DNA of 64,000 bases from Hoeflea sp. YIM 152468 (GTDB lineage Bacteria; Pseudomonadota; Alphaproteobacteria; Rhizobiales; Rhizobiaceae). Within the stretch, counting starts at the first letter, position 1. Each line of letters opens with the position of its first letter. This document shows positions 28,481 to 35,975 of the stretch, in pieces. The translations under genes were made by a program, and so were the position numbers. Location: assembly GCF_029210485.1 (NCBI RefSeq), contig NZ_JARGET010000038.1, forward strand, positions 124,001 to 188,000, read 5' to 3'. The notes beneath the pieces were generated by a model, which was given only the letters and a program-made list of their open reading frames with translations, was not told where the DNA came from and did no database searches.

Positions 28481-29250
28481 GTCTTATCTCCAAGAAAGCC
28501 AAGTATCGCTGCCGCCACCAGGTCAGGCTGTTCGACCGCGGAAATGTGGCCCGCGTTCTCTATCTCAACGAATTGCGAACCCGGCGTGGCATGATGCAAT
28601 TGCCGCATTGTTCCGGGCGGCGCGCCGACGTCCTCAGATCCGACCAGGAACAGCGTCGGCACTGTCATCGTCGGGAGATGTCTGGCGTAATCCAAGTCCT
28701 GAAGGGCGCGGGCGCAGCCCACATACCCGTCGGCGCTTGTCGCCGAAACCATGGCGCGCATCCGGTTCACGGATTCATCATTGCGTTTGAATTGCTCTGT
28801 AAACCAGCGGTCTACCGTTGGCCCGGCGAGGACGCCGACTCCATCAGCGGTAACACGCTCGATTCGATCGCTCCAGGACTTGCGGTAGGCGTCCGGTGCA
28901 TCGCCACGTGCATCGCAGATGACCAGCTTCTCGATCCGCTCCGCATGATGAAGGCCTAGCCCCATCCCTACCATTCCACCCATTGACAAGCCGACGAAGT
29001 TTGTCTTCTCGATGCTGAGGTCATCAAGAAGGTCAACGACATCCTGCGCGAGTTCGCTGAGCGTGTAGGAGTCGGATGGCGCCGGGGATTGCCCGTGGCC
29101 TCGGGCATCGTAGCGCAGCACCCGATAGCGGCTCTCAAGCTGCGGCACGACTGCGTCCCACATGCTCAGATCGGTTGCCAGTCCGTGGGCCAATGTGATC
29201 ACCGGCGCATTCGCTGCACCGGATATCTTGTAGTTCAATTGCGATTTCAT
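28477..29250 (-). CDS. Alpha/beta hydrolase (3-oxoadipate enol-lactonase / RutD-like)
   Basis: This 257-residue single-domain hydrolase has the oxyanion-hole HGLATDLSMWD, the nucleophile elbow GLSMGGMVG (Ser), the acid Asp in LVGSEDVGAPP, and the catalytic His in GHISAVEQP. It resembles PcaD and RutD. The start ATG at 29250 (MKSQLNYKISG) is 19 bases after the flavin-reductase stop; a longer frame overlaps that gene. Beside a flavin monooxygenase, a role in hydrolysing an oxidised ester, lactone or carbamate intermediate is likely but not proven. Confidence 0.85.
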   Translation of the reverse strand: MKSQLNYKISGAANAPVITLAHGLATDLSMWDAVVPQLESRYRVLRYDARGHGQSPAPSDSYTLSELAQDVVDLLDDLSIEKTNFVGLSMGGMVGMGLGLHHAERIEKLVICDARGDAPDAYRKSWSDRIERVTADGVGVLAGPTVDRWFTEQFKRNDESVNRMRAMVSATSADGYVGCARALQDLDYARHLPTMTVPTLFLVGSEDVGAPPGTMRQLHHATPGSQFVEIENAGHISAVEQPDLVAAAILGFLGDKT

Positions 29251-29269
29251 GATTGCTCCCATGCACCAG

Positions 29270-29767
29270 TCAGGCAGCTCTGCGGCAGAACTGTCCATCG
29301 TGAAAAATCAAAGGATTTCCGGTTTCGAGGCTACAGTCGACAACCCTGCCGACGATGATGTCGTGATCCCCACCTGGATGAACCGCTTCAAGTTGGCAGG
29401 AAATATGCGCCAGGCTTCCCGGCAAGAGCGGAACGCCCCTATTGTCCTCGTCAAGATCGAGTTCGTCAAATCGGCTTGCTTCTTCACCGACAAACCGCAT
29501 GCAAAGATCCTGCTGGCTTTCGCCCAGCACATTCACTGCAAATACGCCACTTCGCTTGATCGCATCACCTGTTGCACTGCCCTTCTTCGGGCAGACAAGC
29601 AGCAGGCAGGGGTCGAGGGAGACCGATGCGAGTGAATTGACAGCCATTCCGAACCGAGTGCCGTCGACGGCGGTCGTAACCACAGCGACGCCGGTCGCGA
29701 AGTTTCCCATCACTTTGCGGAAGGTGACTGGATCGATTGGAGCTTGTGCAGCCTTCTCATGTAACAT
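29270..29767 (-). CDS. Flavin reductase (HpaC/RutF-like)
   Basis: This 165-residue FMN-binding split-barrel protein supplies reduced flavin to a partner monooxygenase. Family landmarks are VMGNFATGVAVVTT, GMAVNSLASVSLDPCLLLVC and GGDHDIIVGRVVDC. I chose the ATG at 29767 (MLHEKAAQAPIDP) because GAGGAG lies six bases upstream; a longer frame begins at 29815 and an in-frame ATG two codons before touches the SD. It heads the minus-strand run and is divergent from the LysR gene. The luciferase-like gene 1 kb away is its probable partner. Confidence 0.9.
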   Translation of the reverse strand: MLHEKAAQAPIDPVTFRKVMGNFATGVAVVTTAVDGTRFGMAVNSLASVSLDPCLLLVCPKKGSATGDAIKRSGVFAVNVLGESQQDLCMRFVGEEASRFDELDLDEDNRGVPLLPGSLAHISCQLEAVHPGGDHDIIVGRVVDCSLETGNPLIFHDGQFCRRAA

Positions 29768-29872
29768 CCGCATCTCCTCTGTTGTTGGCCTGTATCTATT
29801 TTCCGGCTTGCCCATTGACTAGGTCTGAAATATGAAAATCTTTCTTTCTCTTTTGTCCGAAGTCGAGGTCCC

Positions 29873-30754
29873 ATGAACAAGTTCAATGCGATTCAGATTT
29901 TCGTCCGCGTCACCGAACATGGCGGCTTTACCGCCGCGGCCAAACGGCTCGGCATTTCCGTTTCGGCGGTCACCAAGGCTGTGTCCCGGCTTGAGAATGA
30001 GCTTGGCGCCCAGTTGTTCGCCCGCACCACACGGCAAATCCGCATTACCGATTACGGTCAGGAATTCTACGAGCGCTGTGTGCAAATTCTTGCAGAGTTG
30101 GAAGATGCGGAAACCGCCCTGCGCCACGGAGCCACGGCATCAAGAGGGCGCGTGCGGGTCGTGCTGCCCTTCTCGTTCGGGCGCGTGACCGTGATCCCCG
30201 AATTGCCACGTTTTATTGAACGCTATCCGCTGATCGAGCTGGAGATTGATTTCAGCGATGCCGCCGTCGACATGATTTCGGAGGGATATGATATCGCCGT
30301 GAGAACGGGAGAGATTTCGGACACCCGCCTCAACACCCGTGTGCTCACGCGCGGCCCGCAGGTGACAGTCGGCACACCTGAATATTTCGAGCAGTTCGGA
30401 AAGCCGGAAACACCCGAGGACCTGGTGAACCATCGCTGCATCATCGGCCGCTTCGGCTCGGAATGGTCGTTCCGGCGTCCAAATGGCGGTCGCTACGCCG
30501 TGCGGGTGCCGCGCAATTATGTCTTCAACAGCGGAGACGCCCTGCGCGAGGCGGCCGTCGCCGGTCTCGGAATCACGCAGGGAACTTGGTGGCTGCTGCG
30601 AAAAGACCTCGAATCTGGCGCGATTGTGTCGGTCCTCGACGACTATGCCGATCAGGGAATGCCGGTCTCGATCCTCTACACGGCAAACCTGTATGTGCCC
30701 AGGAAGGTTCGCGCCTTCCTGGACTTTCTCATCGAGATCACCAAAACGGATTAA
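29873..30754 (+). CDS. LysR family transcriptional regulator
   Basis: This 293-residue LysR-type regulator has the N-terminal winged helix (about 1-60, with GGFTAAAKRLGISVSAVTKAVSRLE) and a periplasmic-binding-like effector domain from about residue 90. It is divergent from the flavin-reductase operon with 105 bases between, the usual layout for a LysR protein controlling its neighbour. It converges on the luciferase-like gene with a four-base overlap at the 3' end. TTGACT at 29815-29820 might be part of its own -35, but the -10 is weak. The inducer is probably a substrate of the cluster. Confidence 0.92.
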   Translation: MNKFNAIQIFVRVTEHGGFTAAAKRLGISVSAVTKAVSRLENELGAQLFARTTRQIRITDYGQEFYERCVQILAELEDAETALRHGATASRGRVRVVLPFSFGRVTVIPELPRFIERYPLIELEIDFSDAAVDMISEGYDIAVRTGEISDTRLNTRVLTRGPQVTVGTPEYFEQFGKPETPEDLVNHRCIIGRFGSEWSFRRPNGGRYAVRVPRNYVFNSGDALREAAVAGLGITQGTWWLLRKDLESGAIVSVLDDYADQGMPVSILYTANLYVPRKVRAFLDFLIEITKTD

Positions 30755-31872
30755 CCGGATGCGCGCTTTGCGCCACCTTCGGCAAGCGCCGCGTTCACCC
30801 GCGGCATCACTTCCTCGGCCATCAGCTCCATCGAGCGTTTCGCCAAGGCCGGATCAACCCAGTCCATGCCGGCATAGACGATCTCGCCAAATTCGCCCAC
30901 TTCCTCATGGAGCGCCAGGATCTGGTCCACGACCGAGTTCACAGACCCGGTGATCATGAGATTGTCCATGATGTAATCGTAGGTGATCGAATCGTCTGCC
31001 TGATCCTTCTCCGACTTGAAGACAAAAAGACGCCCGCTTCGGATCAGCTTGCGATGCATCTGCTGATAGTAGAAACGATAGGGGCTGTTGGGGTTCTCAC
31101 GTCCATAATCGAGTGCCGTCTTGTCGTCATCTGAGACAAAGATGGTACGTGCGATGCGCCAGTCTGCCGGGTCCGCAGTCGCCCCGACCTCCTGTTTCCC
31201 CTGCACGTAGTTGGGCCAATGTGTTTTCACCCATTTGGGCAGCAGGAAGTTCGCCGACAGCGGATGGAAATCACGCTTGCCCATTTCTATAACGCCTTTT
31301 GAGAACGGCGCCAGCACTGTACCGACGATCTCAGGCCGCGGCTGCTGCATGGGCTTTGGAAGCTGGCCGACGCCGAGCTCCGGCGACATTGTGCGCGCGG
31401 TCGATACCTTGAAGCGGTTGTCCGGGAAATCAATGTTGTAGGGCGGTTCGCCTTCCCAGATCGCCAGGATGACATCAATTGCCTCCTGAAACATCTTGTT
31501 GCGATCTTCATCAAGGATCCCGAGAGCTTCCGCATCGGACGTCAACGCTCCTGGGCTGATACCGAAGATGAGTCTGCCATTGGAAAGATGGTCGAGCATG
31601 GCGGCATGAGATGCGATCAAGACCGGGTGGGATTGCGACAGGTTCGATGTTCCCGTCGCAAGTTTGATGTTCTTTGTCTCCGCAACAAGGGAACTCAGAA
31701 ACAGCATGCTGCTGGTGATGTTCTCGTGCACATCCGTCAGATGCTCACCGATAAATGCATCATGAAACCCCAGTTTGTCCGCGAGAATAACCGTCTCGCG
31801 ATCTTCTCGCAGTGTGTCTGCCCATACCCGATCTGCCGGGTGCATGGGCATTGTGAAATAACCTAGCTTCAT
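30751..31872 (-). CDS. Luciferase-like flavin-dependent monooxygenase
   Basis: This 373-residue TIM-barrel enzyme belongs to the bacterial-luciferase superfamily. It would use FMNH2 and oxygen to insert oxygen into a substrate. Landmarks are MKLGYFTMPMHPADR, IGEHLTDVHENITSS, LATGTSNLSQSHPV and GRLIFGISPGAL. The nearby flavin reductase would supply FMNH2. It is transcribed towards the LysR gene, whose stop overlaps its own by four bases. A Rut-like ring-opening role is attractive given the hydrolases and amidase, but the substrate is unknown; limonene- or alkanesulfonate-type enzymes also share the fold. Confidence 0.88.
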   Translation of the reverse strand: MKLGYFTMPMHPADRVWADTLREDRETVILADKLGFHDAFIGEHLTDVHENITSSMLFLSSLVAETKNIKLATGTSNLSQSHPVLIASHAAMLDHLSNGRLIFGISPGALTSDAEALGILDEDRNKMFQEAIDVILAIWEGEPPYNIDFPDNRFKVSTARTMSPELGVGQLPKPMQQPRPEIVGTVLAPFSKGVIEMGKRDFHPLSANFLLPKWVKTHWPNYVQGKQEVGATADPADWRIARTIFVSDDDKTALDYGRENPNSPYRFYYQQMHRKLIRSGRLFVFKSEKDQADDSITYDYIMDNLMITGSVNSVVDQILALHEEVGEFGEIVYAGMDWVDPALAKRSMELMAEEVMPRVNAALAEGGAKRASG

Positions 31873-32362
31873 AATCGATCTCCGCTTTGTCGTCGGGGGA
31901 GAGATACGTCACCGCTGATGTGGTTGAAATGTCCTGGAATCGAAATTCTATGTTTCCGGATATTCCGAAATCAACACCACGGGGCTCGGTCGTGCGGGCA
32001 CCTGCCCGGTTCATCGTGCAGGTGCGACGACCGCACAGCCATTCGCTGCCATCGTCTCGCAGCGCGGCGCCATCCAGCGGAGCTGCCTCAGTCTTGAGCA
32101 AGACAATCAAGCCGGAGCCCTGGACACAAAGGTTCTGAACCACGGGAAGGTTCGGGCCGGCAAACTGCTGTTCGGAATGCCCTGGGCCGATACCGCTCCT
32201 GTCGAGATGCCCGGCCGAGCGCCGGCATTGAGTGAGGAGACATTTCGCCGGCTCTTGACGCAACGCCGACCGCACCGCGTCCCCGCGCCTTTCGGCAGGC
32301 GTCGCGGCGCAAGATTTGGTCATCAGTGGACGCTTCAGCGACGAATAATTTCCTCCTGGGCT

Positions 32363-32416
32363 AGCGCGAATGCTCCTGAGAGGTTAGAAAGGCAGCGACA
32401 TATTGGCATCCAAGCC
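32363..32416 (+). promoter_or_regulatory. Candidate ANTAR-responsive leader hairpins
   Basis: Two short stems with six-base loops precede the terminator. The first is AGC-GCGAAT-GCT at 32363-32374. The second is GGC-ATCCAA-GCC at 32405-32416. The 3' arm of the second is also the 5' arm of the terminator, so the two structures exclude each other, as in AmiR-type antitermination. The loops match the published ANTAR preference (A at position 1, G at 4) only in part, and the stems are just three pairs long, so this is a candidate. Confidence 0.4.
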
Positions 32417-32457
32417 TCGGACTGATCGCAAATTGCGCATCGGTGCGAGGCTTTTTT
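32412..32457 (+). terminator. Intrinsic terminator in the amide-operon leader (attenuator)
   Basis: AAGCCTCG at 32412-32419 pairs exactly with CGAGGCTT at 32446-32453. The interior continues as a nearly complete stem closing on an AAATT loop. It is followed directly by a run of six T residues. It lies 13 bases before the first ATG of the AmiC-like gene, so it would stop transcription before the operon unless antiterminated. The AmiR-like protein encoded downstream is the obvious antiterminator. Confidence 0.85.
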
Positions 32458-32470
32458 GGTTTTGTGACCT

Positions 32471-33550
32471 ATGATGAAACGAAACATAGAGATCGGCCTT
32501 TTGCACTCACTGAGCGGCGACTACGTCGCTTTGTCCACGGTTGCCCGTGCAGGCATTCTGCGCGGGGTGGCCGAGGTCAACACCGACCCCGCGCTGGACG
32601 TCAGATTTTCGGTGGTGGAGCGCGACCCCGAAGGACGGCTGGATCGCTATGCGCCGTTGTGCCGGGACATGCTGCAACACGCCGGTGTCCGGCATATTTT
32701 CGGGTGCATCACCTCGTCGAGCCGCAAGGAAGCCATCCCCGAACTGGAGCGGTTTCACGGTGCCCTCTGGTATTCTGCCCCCTATGAAGGGTTCGAGGCC
32801 AACGAACATGTGGCCTATATGCATTCCTGCCCCAACCAGCATCTTCTGCCACTGCTGGACTTTGCAGTTCCCAGATTTGGCAACCGGGTCTGTCTGGTGG
32901 GATCGAACTATATCTGGGGATGGGAAATTGCCCAGATAGCGCGCGAGAAGATCAGCACAATGGCTGGCCAGATCCTCTCGGACCGCTATCTTCCCATTGG
33001 CGATACCGGGCTCGACCAGATTGTTGCCGAAATCCGGGCCCTGAAGCCCGACTTCATCATCAATTCGCTGATCGGCGAAAGCGCGTACAGCTTCCTTGCG
33101 CACCTGGCGGAGATGCGCGCCGAAGCGGGGAACGCAGAGATGCTGCCGGTCTTGTCCTGCAACTTCACGGAAGGTGAGATTCCTGCTGCTGGCGCTGCGG
33201 CTGAGGGAATGTATGCCGCCGGCCCGTTTTTCGAAGGCAGTGCCGGCGGGCATGGATCCATTGCCGAAATGTCAAGATTGGCAGTGCATGAACTGGCCGG
33301 CTACCTCAATGCCAATCCGGGCGCCGAGATGCTGCCCCTGACCGACCTGATCGCATTGGCAGCAAAACAAGGGCGCGCGCTGCGGCTCGACCGCGAAAAT
33401 CAGCATGCCAGCCAACCGGTGGTGATCGCGCAGCTCAATGGCGGGATATTTGAAGAAATCCTGCGCCTTCCGGAGCTTGCCGCCGATCCGTACTGGACCC
33501 GGCGCGACAGGTCATCGCTGCCCCGCTCCCATCTCAGGGTGGTATCATGA
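32471..33550 (+). CDS. amiC: AmiC-like amide-sensing regulator (periplasmic-binding-protein fold)
   Basis: This 359-residue cytoplasmic protein has the type I periplasmic-binding fold of AmiC/UrtA, beginning IEIGLLHSLSGDYVALSTVARAG. It lacks a signal peptide, which fits an intracellular ligand sensor. In Pseudomonas, AmiC binds amides and releases AmiR, allowing antitermination. Here its stop overlaps the start of the AmiR-like gene by four bases, the same pairing. A second ATG immediately after the first would remove one residue. The ligand is probably a small amide, given the formamidase in the operon. Confidence 0.88.
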   Translation: MMKRNIEIGLLHSLSGDYVALSTVARAGILRGVAEVNTDPALDVRFSVVERDPEGRLDRYAPLCRDMLQHAGVRHIFGCITSSSRKEAIPELERFHGALWYSAPYEGFEANEHVAYMHSCPNQHLLPLLDFAVPRFGNRVCLVGSNYIWGWEIAQIAREKISTMAGQILSDRYLPIGDTGLDQIVAEIRALKPDFIINSLIGESAYSFLAHLAEMRAEAGNAEMLPVLSCNFTEGEIPAAGAAAEGMYAAGPFFEGSAGGHGSIAEMSRLAVHELAGYLNANPGAEMLPLTDLIALAAKQGRALRLDRENQHASQPVVIAQLNGGIFEEILRLPELAADPYWTRRDRSSLPRSHLRVVS

Positions 33551-34158
33551 CGCGGATCCGCACCGACAATCTGGGCGAAGCCAAGGCGTTTGTGCTGCAC
33601 CGCCCGCATCCGTCCATGCAACCGCTCTTGCGGCAACTGCATGTGATCGGACTGGATGTGCACGAGGCCTGGCCGGAGCTCCCCGCTGAGGCGGTGATGG
33701 CGGATTTCGTGTTCTACGACGCAGACATGGCCCATGACGAGCAATTCCCCTGGAAGGCGGGCGCCTCGCCGATGCCGTTGATCGCCCTGATCGGCTCTGA
33801 AGCCCCGGGCCGGTTGCGATGGGCAATGACGATGGGGGCTCATGCCCAGTTGCTCAAGCCGCTCAGCGACAAGGGTGTGTATGCAGGTCTTCTGGTCGCG
33901 CGCAGCAATTTTGACCGCGCAAACGAGGCCGCAGCCCATATCACCGATCTTGAAGCGCGGCTTTCGGCCCGCCAGACAGTCGTGCAGGCAGTGATGATCT
34001 TTGTGCTTCGCGGCAAAAGCCAGGCCGAGGCTTACGAATTGCTGCGCCAGACGGCAATGGCCTGGCGCATGACCATTGAAGAGGCTGCCCACCGCCTGGT
34101 CACCAACCATTCAAGCGAAAAGGTGTCGGATGACAGCAAACGCGTCGATCTCCCTTGA
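33547..34158 (+). CDS. amiR: AmiR-like ANTAR-domain transcription antiterminator
   Basis: This 203-residue protein has an N-terminal pseudo-receiver domain without the phosphorylation site and a C-terminal ANTAR domain at about 130-190, with LEARLSARQTVVQAVMIF and GKSQAEAYELLRQTAMAW. The core A-x-A-Y-LR-A-type RNA-binding motif is clear. A coiled-coil helix precedes the ANTAR domain. It would bind hairpins in the leader RNA to prevent termination at 32412-32457. Its last 29 bases overlap the first permease gene. Confidence 0.9.
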   Translation: MTRIRTDNLGEAKAFVLHRPHPSMQPLLRQLHVIGLDVHEAWPELPAEAVMADFVFYDADMAHDEQFPWKAGASPMPLIALIGSEAPGRLRWAMTMGAHAQLLKPLSDKGVYAGLLVARSNFDRANEAAAHITDLEARLSARQTVVQAVMIFVLRGKSQAEAYELLRQTAMAWRMTIEEAAHRLVTNHSSEKVSDDSKRVDLP

Positions 34159-35026
34159 GCCGGCCACGGTCAGTGCGGATTCGGTTTGGCGGAAGCTGGC
34201 CCAGCGAAAGCTGGCCGTGCTTGGGCTCGTGATCATGCTCATCTGTATTCTTGGCGCGTCGCTTGCCCCCTGGATTACCCCCTTCGATCCGAGCGCGCAG
34301 CATTTTGACGGGCTGACGATCGAAGGGGCGCCGCTGCCGCCGGGCCCGGTCTATTGGCTTGGCACCGACCTTCTGGGGCGCGACCTGTTCTCGCGCCTGC
34401 TTTTCGGCGCCCAGACCTCGCTGATCATCGGGGTTGTGGCCAATGGGGTCTCGTTGCTCATCGGCACGCTTGTCGGGGTCACGGCGGGATATTTTCGCGG
34501 CGTCGTGGGCGCGGTGCTGATGCGCTTTACCGATCTCATGATGGCCTTTCCGGCACTGCTTCTGGCGATCTGTCTTGCGGCAATCTTTTCTCCCTCGCTG
34601 TGGATCGTGGCGATGGTGATTGCGCTGGTGAACTGGGTGCAGACGGCCCGGGTGATCTTCACGCAAACCTCGTCGCTGGTCGAGCGGGATTACATCGCCG
34701 CAGTCAAAACGCTGGGCGCGGGGCATAGACGCATTCTCTTTCGCCATATCCTGCCGCATCTGGTGCCGACCCTGATCGTCTGGGGCACGCTGGGCATTTC
34801 AACCACGGTTCTGCTGGAAGCAACGCTGTCGTTTCTCGGGGTCGGCGTGCAGCCGCCGACACCGTCCTGGGGCAACATCATTTTCGAGAACCAGACCTAC
34901 TTCCAGTCGGCGCCCTGGCTGGTTTTCATTCCGGGCGCAGCCATTCTGGCGCTGGCGCTGGGTTTCAACCTGGTCGGGGATGCCTTGCGCGACATTCTCG
35001 ATCCGACACAGCAGGGGCGTGACTGA
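34130..35026 (+). CDS. Peptide/amide-type ABC transporter permease (DppC-like)
   Basis: This 298-residue inner-membrane permease belongs to the DppC/OppC group, with an N-terminal helix and the ATPase-coupling EAA-type loop RDYIAAVKTLGAGHRRILFRHILPH. DppC-typical WLGTDLLGRDLFSRLLFGAQTSL is near residue 75. I chose the ATG at 34130 (MTANASISLEPATVSAD), which overlaps the amiR end; the longer frame adds residues read from amiR in another frame. The DppC gene precedes DppB here, the reverse of the common order. Confidence 0.9.
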   Translation: MTANASISLEPATVSADSVWRKLAQRKLAVLGLVIMLICILGASLAPWITPFDPSAQHFDGLTIEGAPLPPGPVYWLGTDLLGRDLFSRLLFGAQTSLIIGVVANGVSLLIGTLVGVTAGYFRGVVGAVLMRFTDLMMAFPALLLAICLAAIFSPSLWIVAMVIALVNWVQTARVIFTQTSSLVERDYIAAVKTLGAGHRRILFRHILPHLVPTLIVWGTLGISTTVLLEATLSFLGVGVQPPTPSWGNIIFENQTYFQSAPWLVFIPGAAILALALGFNLVGDALRDILDPTQQGRD

Positions 35027-35946
35027 TGCCAGCTTATATTCTGCGCCGCCTGATCCAGTCTGCCTTGATCCTGCTCGGCGTCTCCTTCATCACATTCGTG
35101 CTGCTGTATATCCTGCCCGCAGACCCGGTGCGCCAGATCGCCGGCCGCTCAGCCACGGCTGAAACGGTCGCCAGCATCCGCAGCCAGCTTGGGCTGGATA
35201 AGCCCTTCATCGTGCAATATGGCACCTATCTGTGGAACCTGCTGGGCGGCGACCTGGGGCGCTCCTATCTGCAAAAAACAGAAGTCGGCACGCTGCTGGT
35301 TTCGCGCCTGCCGGCCACGCTGCTGCTGATGGTCGCGGCCATTTTCTGCGAGCTGCTGATCGGGCTGACGCTCGGAATGATCGCAGCTTTGTATCGTGGA
35401 CGGCCGCTGGACAACGCGCTGATGCTGGGCAGCTTTGTCTCCGTCTCTGCGCCGCAATTCGTTGTCGCGCTGCTGCTGCTTTATGTGTTTGCGGTCAAAC
35501 TGGGCTGGTTCCCGATCGGTGGCTACGGCACTTTTGCACATCTGGTGCTGCCGGCGCTGACCTTGGGCATCCTCGGATCAGGCTGGTATTCCCGCATCAT
35601 GCGCTCGTCGATGCTGGACGTGCTGCGGGCCGATTTCATCCGCACTGCGCGCGCAAAAGGCCTCAATCGCACCCGCGTTATCCTGGCACACGCGTTGCCC
35701 AACGCCATTCTGCCGGTCATTGCCATGGTCGGCATCGATATCGGCATGTTCATGTCAGGCATTGTGGTGGTCGAAAGCGTCTTCGGCTGGCCAGGTATCG
35801 GCCAGTTGGCCTGGCAGGCGATCCAGCGCGTCGACATCCCGATCATCATGGGGGTCACGCTGGTCTCGGCGTGCGCCATCGTGATCGGCAACCTCTTGGC
35901 TGACCTTATCGCCCCCCTTATCGACCCGCGTATCCGACTACGCTGA
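35026..35946 (+). CDS. Peptide/amide-type ABC transporter permease (DppB-like)
   Basis: This 306-residue DppB/OppB-type permease starts MPAYILRRLIQSALILLGVSFITF and has the coupling loop DVLRADFIRTARAKGLNRTRVILAHALPNA. About six hydrophobic segments are visible. Its ATG shares one base with the stop of the DppC-like gene (TGATG), so translation is coupled. It forms the membrane channel with the preceding permease. Confidence 0.92.
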   Translation: MPAYILRRLIQSALILLGVSFITFVLLYILPADPVRQIAGRSATAETVASIRSQLGLDKPFIVQYGTYLWNLLGGDLGRSYLQKTEVGTLLVSRLPATLLLMVAAIFCELLIGLTLGMIAALYRGRPLDNALMLGSFVSVSAPQFVVALLLLYVFAVKLGWFPIGGYGTFAHLVLPALTLGILGSGWYSRIMRSSMLDVLRADFIRTARAKGLNRTRVILAHALPNAILPVIAMVGIDIGMFMSGIVVVESVFGWPGIGQLAWQAIQRVDIPIIMGVTLVSACAIVIGNLLADLIAPLIDPRIRLR

Positions 35947-35975
35947 CTTCAACTTATCCAATGGGAGAGAAAACG

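Larger units (their letters stand above)
31873..32470. other. Intergenic region and leader upstream of the amide operon
   Basis: No protein gene is supported in this 598-base gap. A minus-strand frame of 187 codons extends from it into the luciferase-like gene, but it has no family motif and is probably a shadow. The last about 130 bases form an RNA leader for the amide operon, with two small hexaloop hairpins and a strong terminator. The promoter should lie upstream of about 32340, but no clear hexamers were found. Confidence 0.65.

Noticed and set aside
31760-32323. Minus-strand frame of 187 codons upstream of the luciferase-like gene
   Set aside because: No family motif or good start was seen, and it overlaps the luciferase-like gene in another frame; treated as non-coding leader sequence.
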